The notes beneath the pieces were generated by a model. The model saw nothing but the letters and a program-made list of their open reading frames with translations. It did not search any database and had not been told where the DNA came from. A stretch of 44,531 bases of DNA from Anaerolineales bacterium. Lineage in GTDB: Bacteria > Chloroflexota > Anaerolineae > E26-bin7. Numbering within the stretch: position 1 is the first letter of the stretch; the number at the start of each line of letters is the position of its first letter. The stretch is taken from positions 1-44,531 of the forward strand of contig SOHZ01000313.1 of NCBI GenBank assembly GCA_004377365.1. Reading direction: 5' to 3'. The position numbers and the translations under genes were made by a program. Shown one piece after another: positions 37,246 to 44,531 of the stretch.

Positions 37246-37437
37246 CTACGGCGTTTTCACGCCTTTCTTCTCACAGTCAAAGCAGAGGTCGGTGCTGCGA
37301 TTGGTCCAATACTCGCGGCCACAGCCAGGACAGGTCGTTTTACGCAGCGAGCTCTTCTTCTGTAGCTTGGGCTGCATTTCTGGTGGTAGAGCAGCAAAAG
37401 GGTTCCTCATACAATCACATTGTCTCTCTCCAGTCAC
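37246..37437 (-). CDS. Small zinc-ribbon protein
   Basis: The 63-aa protein has one zinc ribbon, TTCPGCGREYWTNRSTDLCF and DC, plus two N-terminal cysteines (QCDC). It starts at GTG with AAAGGAG six bases upstream. It lies between the permease fossil and Lpd on the same strand. A regulatory or scaffolding role is possible. I do not recognise a named family. Confidence 0.7.
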   Translation of the reverse strand: MTGERQCDCMRNPFAALPPEMQPKLQKKSSLRKTTCPGCGREYWTNRSTDLCFDCEKKGVKTP

Positions 37438-37450
37438 TTGAATCTCCTTT

Positions 37451-37650
37451 TCAGATGATAGTCAGCGCCAGCCCAAAGATGTAGCCAGCCAGGGTGCTGA
37501 AGATAGTCACCAGCGACACCTAGGTCCACGTCTTCTCGTTCCCCAGGATCTTGCCCGTGACCAGGATGCTCTGTAGGGAAGCTCCGGGTCGGCCATTAGG
37601 TAGGCTAGCAGTAGCCCTCGGATGCTTGTCAAGCCCCGGCACCTTGAATT
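37451..37650 (-). pseudogene. C-terminal fragment of an ArsP-like (DUF318) permease
   Basis: The translation reads GLLLAYLMADPELP, then after a one-base slip SILVTGKILGNEKTWT. A TAG follows where Tyr is expected, then VSLVTIFSTLAGYIFGLAL. This matches the last membrane helices of permeases of the ArsP/DUF318 family, which are often encoded next to arsR. The upstream part is gone. Confidence 0.6.
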
Positions 37651-37686
37651 GTGACGAATTGGCCCCAGGTGCGATTTCAGTACACA

Positions 37687-38019
37687 TCAAGCCGCAATGT
37701 TCTCCAGGGCAGCAAGGGCTTGGCGGGCCGCGTCCAATTGGCCGTGAGCGATAGAGCCCATCAGGTCCAGCACCCGGAACACTCGCTCGTCGGTCACGTG
37801 ATACATCATCCGCGTCCCTTCGCGCTGCGCTGCCACCAGGTTGCTGTCGCGTAGAACGGCCAGGTGCTGGGAGACGTTGGCCTGGCTGGCCTCCAAATCA
37901 GGGCACATATCGCACACGCAGACCTCCCCCCGGCGCAATATCTCCAGGATAGCAATACGCGTCGGGTGGGCCAGTGCCTTGGCTATCCTGGCCTGCCATT
38001 TGTAAGCACGAGTTTCCAT
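37687..38019 (-). CDS. arsR: ArsR/SmtB-family metalloid-responsive repressor (third copy)
   Basis: The 110-aa protein has the ArsR metal box EVCVCDMCPDLEASQANVSQ with CVC plus a third Cys. Around it are ARIAKALAHPTRIAILEILR and MMYHVTDERVFRVLDL. AGGTG lies before the ATG. Its own promoter carries an AT-rich palindrome unlike the TATCAA operators of the other two arsR genes, so it probably governs a separate set of genes. A broken permease follows it, so its original target was likely an arsR-permease pair. Confidence 0.93.
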   Translation of the reverse strand: METRAYKWQARIAKALAHPTRIAILEILRRGEVCVCDMCPDLEASQANVSQHLAVLRDSNLVAAQREGTRMMYHVTDERVFRVLDLMGSIAHGQLDAARQALAALENIAA

Positions 38020-38049
38020 GCTTCACCTGCTCTTTCTTGGCTATATTAG

Positions 38050-38092
38050 AATAATCGAATATTATTATAACATGATTGCGTATGTTTGTCAA
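38050..38092 (-). promoter_or_regulatory. Consensus promoter and operator of the third arsR
   Basis: On the minus strand TTGACA (38087-38092) and TATAAT (38064-38069) are exactly 17 bases apart. The palindrome AATAAT-N5-ATTATT (38050-38066) overlaps the -10. It is of the AT-rich SmtB/ArsR type. Confidence 0.8.
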
Positions 38093-38106
38093 CTGTGTTG
38101 TTCGCC

Positions 38107-38135
38107 TTGACAAAAGACCCCTTTCGGCTTATCAT
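38107..38135 (+). promoter_or_regulatory. Promoter of the 1003-aa membrane protein
   Basis: TTGACA (38107-38112) and TATCAT (38130-38135) are 17 bases apart. The expected start of transcription is within three or four bases of the ATG at 38145, and there is no ribosome site, so the message is probably leaderless. Confidence 0.75.
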
Positions 38136-38144
38136 TGAGACACG

Positions 38145-41100
38145 ATGAACGAGGAGCGAGACCTAGGCCGAAAGTTGAACAAACAGAGCTCCAGTCTGGC
38201 TCACGCGGCCAATGTTGATCTCCTGGCCCTGTTGGGCTTCAGCTTGCTGACCCTGCTGATGATCTATCCTCTGTCCCTGCACCTGGCCGAGGCCCTTCAG
38301 GACACTTCCGATTCACTGCTCAACCTGTGGATCACCAACTGGCAGGCTCATCGGCTTCTCACGTCTCCCCTTCAGCTTTTCGATACCAACATCTTTTACC
38401 CCTATCCCAACACCCTGGCTTATTCGGAGATCCTCTTTCCCAACGTCCTGCTCAGCGTGCCTATCTTTGCTCTCGCTGATAACCCTATCCTGACCTACAA
38501 CCTGATGTTCCTGCTCAGCTTTATCCTGTCAGCCTTCAGCCTCTACCTGCTAGCCTACCGTCTGTCGGGAAACCGCTACGCGGCCTTTGTCGCTGGTCTG
38601 GTCTTTGCCTTCTCCCCCTACCGCGCTGGCCACCTCAGCCAGTTGCAACTGCTAACCATGCAATGGATGCCTCTGACTCTGCTGTACCTGGACCGTTACC
38701 TTGGAAGGCGCAGAACTAAAGACGGCCTGCTCTTTTGTACCTTTTTCACCGCCCAATGCCTGTCTTCTTTCTACTACGCTTTCTACACGGGGTTGGCGGT
38801 GGGCCTGTATCTCTTGTATTATTTCGTGCTTCGCTGGCGCAAGATTTCACTCTCTTTGATTCTAAAGTTAGCTCTTCTGGGCGGGCTGATAGCGGTTCTT
38901 GTCATCCCCTTCGCCCTGCCCTATTTTCAAGTCAGCCGCGATTTGGGCATGGAGAGAACCCTGTCCGAGCTGGTTGCTTTCTCTCCCAGGCTGCGCACCC
39001 TTTTGAAGGGCTACCTTCTGCCTGGCCTGGCAGCTCTTGTCCTGGCTTTGCTGGGCTTCTTTCTGCCGGAAAGAGGGCAGAACCCCAGCGGTGTCCCCGC
39101 TCGTGGTGGATTTGCAATCCACCACAGCCTCAGCCGGAGGGAAAATGCTGTCTTCTATCTCATCCTGGCCCTCTTTGGTTTGGCCATGGCCCTGGGGCCT
39201 ACACTGCGCGTCAGCAAGAGCCTGGAGTGGCCCGCTTTCCCCATGCCCTATCGGTTTTTCTTTGACTACTTCCCTGGTTTTAAGGCCATGCGCGCCCCCA
39301 GCCGCTTCTTCAGCCTCACCACCCTGGGCCTGGGGGTCCTGGCCGCCCTGGGGATCACCAGCTTGGAGAAAGCGCTTGTCTCCCTGGTTCGCTATTCGCT
39401 ATTCACCATTCGCTATTGGACTGGATGGCAGTGGGCTTGGCGGGGAGGCATCTTTCTGCTAGTGCTATATCCTTTGTTGTTGAGAAGCTGGGCTCACGTG
39501 GAGGTCGCCTTCATCGAAAGGGGAGATCGTCTGCCTCCGGTCTACCGCTGGCTGGCCCAGCAGCCGCCCACGGTGATCGTGGAGCTACCCCTGGCCTTCC
39601 GCATGGCCGATCCTCCATCGTTGGAACCTATTGACCCCGACCAGGTCTGGCCCACCTACAACCTCTTCCGCTATCAATATTTCTCCACCTACCACTGGCA
39701 GGAGAGCATTGACGGCTACAGCGGCTTTGTCCCTCCCCGGCATGGGGAAATAGATTGGGAGATGGTGCATTTCCCTTCGGAGCGGGCCATTAGCCTCTTG
39801 CAGGGCCTGGATGTGGAGTACGTGGTCCTTCACGAGGCGCTTTATCGGGCCTACCAGCCGGAGCGCTGGCCTGAGGTTCAGGAAACCTTACCCACTTTCG
39901 GGGAACTGACCCTGGTGGAACGGTTTGGCCAGGATGTCGTCTATCGGGTGCAGCCCCGAGCCCAGACTCGGGACGCTCTCACTGTTAAAGGGTTCTTGCC
40001 TCTGCAGACTGTCCCTGCCGAGGATTATACCGCTTACCTTCTGGTAGCCAACAGCGGGCCGCGCAGTTGCGTCGTCAAGCCTACGGAGGAGGTGTCAGTG
40101 ATGACCACCTGGCGCGCCAGTAACGGCGAGAGTACCAGCCAGCGAATCGCGGTAGAAATGCCCCTCGTCACCTCCGGGGCCTCTGTGGTGCCAGTGAGCC
40201 TGCTGTCACCAGCCACACCCGGCGAATACCATCTCTTGGTCAATGCCACCGCTGGCCCTCTCCCCTCCTTCAGTCTAGAACGGCCGGTGTTGGTGAGTGA
40301 AGGAGCGGAAAAGGCTGCAGAGCCGGTGCCGGTGTGGCTCTACGACTACAGCCTCGACCAGGACAAGTATGTCCCTGGCGACACCCTGCGCCTCACCCTG
40401 CTTTGGGAGGCTCTAGGCAGATTGGTGGAGGACTATAGTGTCTCCGTCAAACTTTTGGATGTAGACGGTGCGGTTCTGGCCCAGCAGGACAGCGGACCTC
40501 AGGGAGGGCAGCACCCTACCTCGCGCTGGCGGCCAGGGGAGAGGATCGCCGACCGGCACGAGCTCAAAATACCATTAGACATCCCTTTGGGACAGTACCA
40601 GCTTCAGGTGAGCCTCTATCGGCCAACGGATCTCTCCAGGCTCATCACTCTGGACGAGGAGGCGACACTCATGGAGGAATCCCTCTCTGCCTGGGTGAAA
40701 GTCAAGCCCCACTTTGAGTCTGGTCAATTGGCCATCCAGCACCCCCTGCAAGTCAACCTGGGTGACCAGGTGACCCTTCTGGGCTACGATGTGAGCCTTG
40801 AGGCAGTCCAGCCAGGCCAGTCCCTGGACCTGACCTTGTATTGGCAGGCTCGCCGGGAGATGAGCGAAGACTATACTGTTTTCACCCACTTGGTCGCTGC
40901 CGACGGCCGCATTGTAGCCCAGCAGGACAATCAACCGGCAGAGGGCCGCTATCCCACCTCTATCTGGGATACAGGTGAGATCGTGGTGGATCGGTACCGC
41001 CTGACCACTGCCGCCGATGCTCCTGGCGGCGAATATCACCTGGAGGTGGGGATGTATCTTCTCTCGACTCTGGAGCGGCTCAAGGTCGCCAGCGGGGATG

Positions 41101-41156
41101 AAAAGGGCCAGGACCGGATTCGGCTGGATCTGGTCTTTGAGGTAGTCATCCCATAG
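38145..41156 (+). CDS. Large GT-C/YfhO-like membrane protein with C-terminal beta-sandwich repeats
   Basis: The 1003-aa protein has about eleven membrane helices in residues 25-470. One stretch, SDSLLNLWITNWQAHRLLTS, is typical of polytopic glycosyltransferase-like (GT-C) proteins. A long extracytoplasmic part follows. It ends in at least two related beta-sandwich domains (YVPGDTLRLTLLWEALGRLV, and later VQPGQSLDLTLYWQARREMS), each with a QQDxxP turn and a PTSxW motif. Such proteins are common in Chloroflexota; a role in surface polysaccharide or glycoprotein synthesis is inferred. Two short DNA repeats are inserted in frame. The sugar donor is unknown. Confidence 0.78.
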   Translation: MNEERDLGRKLNKQSSSLAHAANVDLLALLGFSLLTLLMIYPLSLHLAEALQDTSDSLLNLWITNWQAHRLLTSPLQLFDTNIFYPYPNTLAYSEILFPNVLLSVPIFALADNPILTYNLMFLLSFILSAFSLYLLAYRLSGNRYAAFVAGLVFAFSPYRAGHLSQLQLLTMQWMPLTLLYLDRYLGRRRTKDGLLFCTFFTAQCLSSFYYAFYTGLAVGLYLLYYFVLRWRKISLSLILKLALLGGLIAVLVIPFALPYFQVSRDLGMERTLSELVAFSPRLRTLLKGYLLPGLAALVLALLGFFLPERGQNPSGVPARGGFAIHHSLSRRENAVFYLILALFGLAMALGPTLRVSKSLEWPAFPMPYRFFFDYFPGFKAMRAPSRFFSLTTLGLGVLAALGITSLEKALVSLVRYSLFTIRYWTGWQWAWRGGIFLLVLYPLLLRSWAHVEVAFIERGDRLPPVYRWLAQQPPTVIVELPLAFRMADPPSLEPIDPDQVWPTYNLFRYQYFSTYHWQESIDGYSGFVPPRHGEIDWEMVHFPSERAISLLQGLDVEYVVLHEALYRAYQPERWPEVQETLPTFGELTLVERFGQDVVYRVQPRAQTRDALTVKGFLPLQTVPAEDYTAYLLVANSGPRSCVVKPTEEVSVMTTWRASNGESTSQRIAVEMPLVTSGASVVPVSLLSPATPGEYHLLVNATAGPLPSFSLERPVLVSEGAEKAAEPVPVWLYDYSLDQDKYVPGDTLRLTLLWEALGRLVEDYSVSVKLLDVDGAVLAQQDSGPQGGQHPTSRWRPGERIADRHELKIPLDIPLGQYQLQVSLYRPTDLSRLITLDEEATLMEESLSAWVKVKPHFESGQLAIQHPLQVNLGDQVTLLGYDVSLEAVQPGQSLDLTLYWQARREMSEDYTVFTHLVAADGRIVAQQDNQPAEGRYPTSIWDTGEIVVDRYRLTTAADAPGGEYHLEVGMYLLSTLERLKVASGDEKGQDRIRLDLVFEVVIP
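39103..39125. repeat. Palindromic repeat inserted in frame in the membrane protein
   Basis: GTGGTGGATT and AATCCACCAC are perfect 10-bp arms with a TGC centre. The stretch encodes ARGGFAIHHS in a loop between membrane helices. Confidence 0.75.
39388..39417. repeat. Tandem heptamer array inserted in frame in the membrane protein
   Basis: Units of ATTCGCT alternate with ATTCACC. They encode VRYSLFTIRYW, just before a membrane helix. The same kind of unit is common in noncoding microsatellite-like repeats. Confidence 0.65.
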
Positions 41157-41378
41157 AGTGTTGATGAACGATCTATCATTTCACAGGCTGCCCACAATGC
41201 GGCCCAAGCTCAAACCAGCCAGGGTTTCAGGGCACAGTTGCGGGCCCTTGGAGAATGCCTTGTCCGATTTGGTCCCCACATAGATGCCACCGACACTCAA
41301 TAGGGGGACTACCTGGTAGCCGATCAGCGCGAGATGTCGTTCGGTGAAGCAGTGGATAGGAAAAGCAGAGACCTTGCG
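41157..41378. other. Intergenic gap before the Mcr genes
   Basis: No convincing promoter is visible. On the minus strand a reading frame ends VGGIYVGTKSDKAFSKGPQL, then CPETLAGLSLGRIVGSL and a stop. It could be the C-terminus of a lost gene, but I do not recognise it and it runs under mcrC upstream. Confidence 0.3.
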
Positions 41379-42695
41379 ATGACAGCCACGATCACTCTCT
41401 TTGAACATGAGGTTGGGGAGTTTGACTGGACAGACCGTGACCTTGCTGCGCTTGAGCGTTTGAATCGCGCGGCCGGGGTGGATGTTCTGCGCGCGACTGT
41501 GCGCGGCAGACGACATTTGGTGAAAGCTACCCAGTACGTCGGCGTCATTCGCCTTGGCAGGCGCACGATTCAGGTGCTGCCCAAGATATATCAATCGAAT
41601 GACGCGGCCAGCCAGCAACAGCGTGCGCGGGAGGCGACCTATAACTTGCTCTATATGCTTGAATATGCCGGGCAGTTGCCGGTCCGTGAACACGCGCTCG
41701 CTCCTCTATTGCAACGTGACCTGGACTGGTTCGAAATCCTTACGCGGCTATTTGCCTCGCACTTGACACAGGAATGGCAGCGCGGTGCGTATCGGGGGTA
41801 CCAAGTCATCGAAGATGAGTTGCCCGTGCTGAAAGGCAAGTGGCGCCTGGCTGACCAACTCCGCCGTCCTGAACGCAAACATATCTTCGCTATCGCGTAC
41901 GACGAGTTCACCTCTGACAATCGGCTCAACCGTGTCTTTCGCTTCGTCGTTGAACGACTCTGGCACTTGACCCGAGACGCCGAGACCCGTCAGCAGTTGT
42001 ATGTGCTGCGGCAATGGCTGGAGGAGGTCGCCCTTCTGCCGAAGGTCACTGTTGCCGATGCCAGCCCTACCCTACTCACACGGCTCAACCAGCGGTTTGA
42101 GCCGTTGCTCAACCTTGCTCGGCTGTTTCTCGACAACAGCGCGCTGCAATTAGCAGCGGGAGACTTGAAAACGTTCGCGTTTGTCTTCGATATGAACCAA
42201 CTCTTTGAGTCGTTCGTGGTCAACTTTATCCTGCGCCACAACAGGCACGATAATATTCTTCCACCCGCGTTGCAGGAGTGCGAGTTGCTGCCCCAGTCGC
42301 GCGGAGTAGCTTTCTACTTGGCGCGAAGGGATCGCAAACCTGTCTTTCGGCTCAAGCCCGACCTTGCTTTTCGTGACGGGAACCAATTTCCACTGCTGCT
42401 AGATACCAAATACAAGCGGCTAGACAAAGCCGACATCAAACTGGGGGTATCGCAGAGCGATTTTTACCAGATGCATGCCTACCTCTATCGCTACCACTGC
42501 CCGCGCGTGTTGCTGCTCTATCCGCAGACAGCGGCTCTATCTGAGCCACTGCATATACGTTTTGCACTGGAGGATAGCGATAAAGTCATTATGGCAGCTA
42601 CAGTGGACTTGCGAGTGGAGTTGGGGAAACGAGAGGGAAGGAAGAGTTTAGCCAAAGAAATGAAAAGTATATTACAGGAGGTAAGTCAGCTATGA
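41379..42695 (+). CDS. mcrC: McrC-type subunit of a modification-dependent restriction system
   Basis: The 438-aa protein shows McrC marks: ITLFEHEVGEFDWTDRDLAA, YVGVIRLGRRTIQVLPKIY, LLYMLEYAGQLPVREHALAP, and a PD-(D/E)xK nuclease core (FRLKPDLAF, then PLLLDTKYK). McrC cleaves DNA when McrB recognises modified bases. It normally follows mcrB, but here it comes first. The start is uncertain: ATG 41379 gives the family-like N-terminus, and ATG 41334 is possible, both with weak ribosome sites. Base composition is more AT-rich than in the arsenic block, which suggests transfer. Confidence 0.88.
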   Translation: MTATITLFEHEVGEFDWTDRDLAALERLNRAAGVDVLRATVRGRRHLVKATQYVGVIRLGRRTIQVLPKIYQSNDAASQQQRAREATYNLLYMLEYAGQLPVREHALAPLLQRDLDWFEILTRLFASHLTQEWQRGAYRGYQVIEDELPVLKGKWRLADQLRRPERKHIFAIAYDEFTSDNRLNRVFRFVVERLWHLTRDAETRQQLYVLRQWLEEVALLPKVTVADASPTLLTRLNQRFEPLLNLARLFLDNSALQLAAGDLKTFAFVFDMNQLFESFVVNFILRHNRHDNILPPALQECELLPQSRGVAFYLARRDRKPVFRLKPDLAFRDGNQFPLLLDTKYKRLDKADIKLGVSQSDFYQMHAYLYRYHCPRVLLLYPQTAALSEPLHIRFALEDSDKVIMAATVDLRVELGKREGRKSLAKEMKSILQEVSQL

Positions 42696-44212
42696 AGCAC
42701 ATTATTGCAAGTCTGTCGTGGCAAAGTGACTATTGGCAGGGAACATTTACTGATGAAGACAGAAAGCTCTCAAATTTCGACTGGGTTATGAAGGGTGGGG
42801 TTCCTCACGAGCGGTGGAATTTCGATATGGACAAACATATCGTGGATGGTCACAAGGTTGGTTTCTTCCAAGCAAGGTATCAGCCGGTAAACTATGACAG
42901 TGGCCAAGGAATCGTTTTCTTCTATTCCAGAAAAGGTAACGAGAGTTATATCGTTGGACTTTATGGTAAGGCAGAAGTAGGGCAATTCGAAGTAGATAGG
43001 GACTACACAGGCAACCTACGTGCTCCTGTTGAATTGTGTGTACGTTGGCACGAAATCACGCGCTTGCCTGTAGACAAGGAGCGTTACTTCGCAGGCCGGA
43101 AAAGAATAGGGATGATTGGCTTCATCATAGTCGGAGACAAGGAGGCACAAAACATATTAGATGATGCCATTGATGCACATAAAGATTTCCCTGATGTGCA
43201 GGAAAAACTCCGGCAAGTCAAGTTGGCCGTTTTTTTTCCACCAAAGCCAAACGGACCGCCGCCACCACCACCTCCGCCAGAAGTAGAACAGTTGTTAAAA
43301 ACTTCAGAACACACTCGTAATATTATCCTCTATGGACCACCGGGTACAGGCAAGACTTACTGCGTGCGTCAGTTTGCCGACCAATTCACCGACAGAGACA
43401 AAACCGAGTTTGTCACCTTTCACCAATCCTTTTCCTACGAGGAGTTTGTCGAAGGACTAAAGCCACTGACCGACAATGACGGGCAGATACGCTATGAGGT
43501 CTTGGATGGTGTGTTCAAGCAAATTTGCCGGCAGGCGAAGGATGACCCAGAGCATCGTTACCTTCTCATTATTGACGAAATCAACCGGGCCAACATCGCT
43601 AAGGTTTTTGGTGAACTTATCACGCTGATCGAAGACGACAAGCGGTTAGGGAAGGTGAATGAGTTAAGTGTCGTGTTGCCATATTCCCAGGATACATTCG
43701 GCGTGCCGCCCAACTTATATATCATAAGCACGATGAATACTGCCGACCGGTCCATTGCACTGCTCGACCTTGCATTAAGGCGACGGTTCGCATTTGTGGA
43801 ATTGATGCCAGATCCGTCGCTACTCGACATCGTGGCTGGTGTAGACTTGGAATCGCTGCTAAGACAGCTAAACGAACGTATCGGCGCTTTACTTGATCGT
43901 GACCATCAGATTGGGCACAGTTACTTTCTCGACGTGACGAACGCCGACGAGTTGCGCTTTGTCTGGTACCATCGCGTCGTGCCGCTACTTCAAGAATACT
44001 TCTACAATGACGGCGAGCGGCTGCAGGCAGTATTAGGCGATCAGTTTGTGCGGCGCGTGGAGACGGGCAAGGCAGCGACGGCAGCTTTGGGAGAGTGGTA
44101 CGACTCCGAGACGCCAAAGTATGAGGTTGCGGAGTTGGACGGTGACAGTTTTCTTGAAGCCCTCCGTCGCTTGGCAGGAGTAACAGTTAGCGATAGTGAA
44201 AACCCTTTGTAG
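42692..44212 (+). CDS. mcrB: McrB-type AAA+ GTPase/ATPase with unusual N-terminal reader domain
   Basis: The 506-aa protein has an N-terminal domain of about 170 residues (SLSWQSDYWQGTFTDEDRKL, NFDWVMKGGVPHERWNFDMD, VGFFQARYQPVNYDSGQGIV) that I cannot assign to the classic McrB DUF3578, EVE or YTH readers. A proline run at residues 188-196 joins it to the motor. The motor shows Walker A GPPGTGKT (215-222), Walker B LLIIDEINRANIAKVFGEL and the McrB signature STMNTADRSIALLDLALRRR. Its ATG overlaps the mcrC stop (ATGA), and AGGAGG lies inside the 3' end of mcrC. The reader domain should set which base modification is recognised. Confidence 0.9.
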   Translation: MKHIIASLSWQSDYWQGTFTDEDRKLSNFDWVMKGGVPHERWNFDMDKHIVDGHKVGFFQARYQPVNYDSGQGIVFFYSRKGNESYIVGLYGKAEVGQFEVDRDYTGNLRAPVELCVRWHEITRLPVDKERYFAGRKRIGMIGFIIVGDKEAQNILDDAIDAHKDFPDVQEKLRQVKLAVFFPPKPNGPPPPPPPPEVEQLLKTSEHTRNIILYGPPGTGKTYCVRQFADQFTDRDKTEFVTFHQSFSYEEFVEGLKPLTDNDGQIRYEVLDGVFKQICRQAKDDPEHRYLLIIDEINRANIAKVFGELITLIEDDKRLGKVNELSVVLPYSQDTFGVPPNLYIISTMNTADRSIALLDLALRRRFAFVELMPDPSLLDIVAGVDLESLLRQLNERIGALLDRDHQIGHSYFLDVTNADELRFVWYHRVVPLLQEYFYNDGERLQAVLGDQFVRRVETGKAATAALGEWYDSETPKYEVAELDGDSFLEALRRLAGVTVSDSENPL

Positions 44213-44317
44213 AAACGCTCTATTTGCCCGCGCCGGCATGGGCACGGACCAGAGCAGTTATCCATACCCGTCTACATGCGATAGGAGGACTACCGGCTTT
44301 TGAGTTACTAATGCGTC

Positions 44318-44346
44318 TTGACAAAACCACTCCCTTAGCCTATACT
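44318..44346 (+). promoter_or_regulatory. Consensus promoter of the gene at the right edge
   Basis: TTGACA (44318-44323) and TATACT (44341-44346) are 17 bases apart. The leader to the ATG at 44459 is about 105 bases. It holds a small hairpin, GGGGAC-actg-GTCCCC, at 44375-44390. Confidence 0.7.
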
Positions 44347-44458
44347 ACTTCCGGCCAACGAAAAACGCCAGCATGGGGACACTGGTCCCCCCAGACAGGT
44401 CTATCTCTCGTCGGCGCTCGCTCGGATGTGGGATTGTGGTAGATTCAAGGAGGATGCT

Positions 44459-44531
44459 ATGCCAATTGGTGGAAATGGACACGGAAATCGAATATATGAC
44501 TTGAATGCAGCCAGGCCATCAGGCCGTCGTG
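44459..44531 (+). CDS. Start of an unknown gene, cut by the window edge
   Basis: AAGGAGGA lies six bases before the ATG. The first residues are MPIGGNGHGNRIYDLNAARP. Too little is visible to name it. Promoter, leader and ribosome site are all good, so the gene is very likely real. Confidence 0.55.
   Translation, partial: MPIGGNGHGNRIYDLNAARPSGRR

Noticed and set aside
41181-41693. 170-aa minus-strand gene before and under mcrC
   Set aside because: Most of it lies antisense to mcrC. Only the last 50 residues look protein-like, so I mention it just as a possible remnant.
44224-44442. 72-aa frame after mcrB
   Set aside because: It has no ribosome site, spans a consensus promoter and lacks any motif.

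Overview
The window is a GC-rich bacterial chromosome segment. It probably comes from an anaerobic or facultative member of the Chloroflexota (Anaerolineae-like). This assignment is inferred from gene content and style: a tungsten-type aldehyde:ferredoxin oxidoreductase with its radical SAM maturases, a two-domain ArsA, a FGE-like lipoprotein with a Thr/Pro-rich linker, a very large GT-C-like membrane protein, and many short palindromic repeats inserted in and between genes. No rRNA, tRNA or CRISPR array was recognised.

Layout. (1) 1-10.3 kb is ordinary chromosome: a membrane-anchored beta-propeller protein, a surface 5'-nucleotidase with a sortase-like tail, a methyltransferase, MTA phosphorylase, a radical SAM DNA-repair protein whose promoter carries a LexA-type box, an unknown 420-aa protein, a FGE-like lipoprotein and a MenA-type prenyltransferase. 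(2) 10.3-12.4 kb is a scar: an IS3-family element with a programmed -1 frameshift site, next to a decayed HEPN/MNT toxin-antitoxin pair, the whole bracketed by a 15-bp inverted repeat. (3) 12.45-38.02 kb is one 25-kb block of minus-strand genes. (4) 38.1-41.2 kb holds a 1003-aa membrane protein. (5) 41.3-44.2 kb holds a McrC-McrB restriction pair in reversed order, and a new gene starts at the right edge.

The 25-kb block is the core of the window. In transcription order it holds: an arsR gene with a broken ArsP-like permease; a zinc-ribbon protein; Lpd and a lipoyl-carrier (GcvH-like) protein; two DGC-type Cys proteins; OsmC; two small thioredoxins; a thioredoxin-thioredoxin-CcdA fusion; an Fe-S protein; a TauE permease; HypB; a tungsten-type radical SAM maturase; the aldehyde:ferredoxin oxidoreductase; two MoaD-like proteins; two more arsR genes; arsM, arsD and arsA; two YlbF-like proteins; a stand-alone flavoprotein; FmdB; a thioredoxin-fold protein; a second Fe-S protein; a SufT-like protein; CooT; a glycosidase; MoeA; a second radical SAM maturase; a glutaredoxin; and a small protein that shares a domain with the DGC protein.

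Three promoters in the block (two arsR genes and the oxidoreductase) carry the same operator, TATCAA-N6-TTGATA or a one-base variant, placed in or beside the core promoter. A third arsR has a consensus promoter with a different palindrome. My inference is that an arsenic-type (or other thiophilic) signal switches on arsenite methylation and trafficking, tungsten-enzyme assembly and a thiol/lipoyl redox relay together. This combination is the best candidate for an undescribed system. The block also contains four gene fossils (two arsR remnants, one permease, one ABC permease) and several repeat insertions, so it has been actively rearranged.
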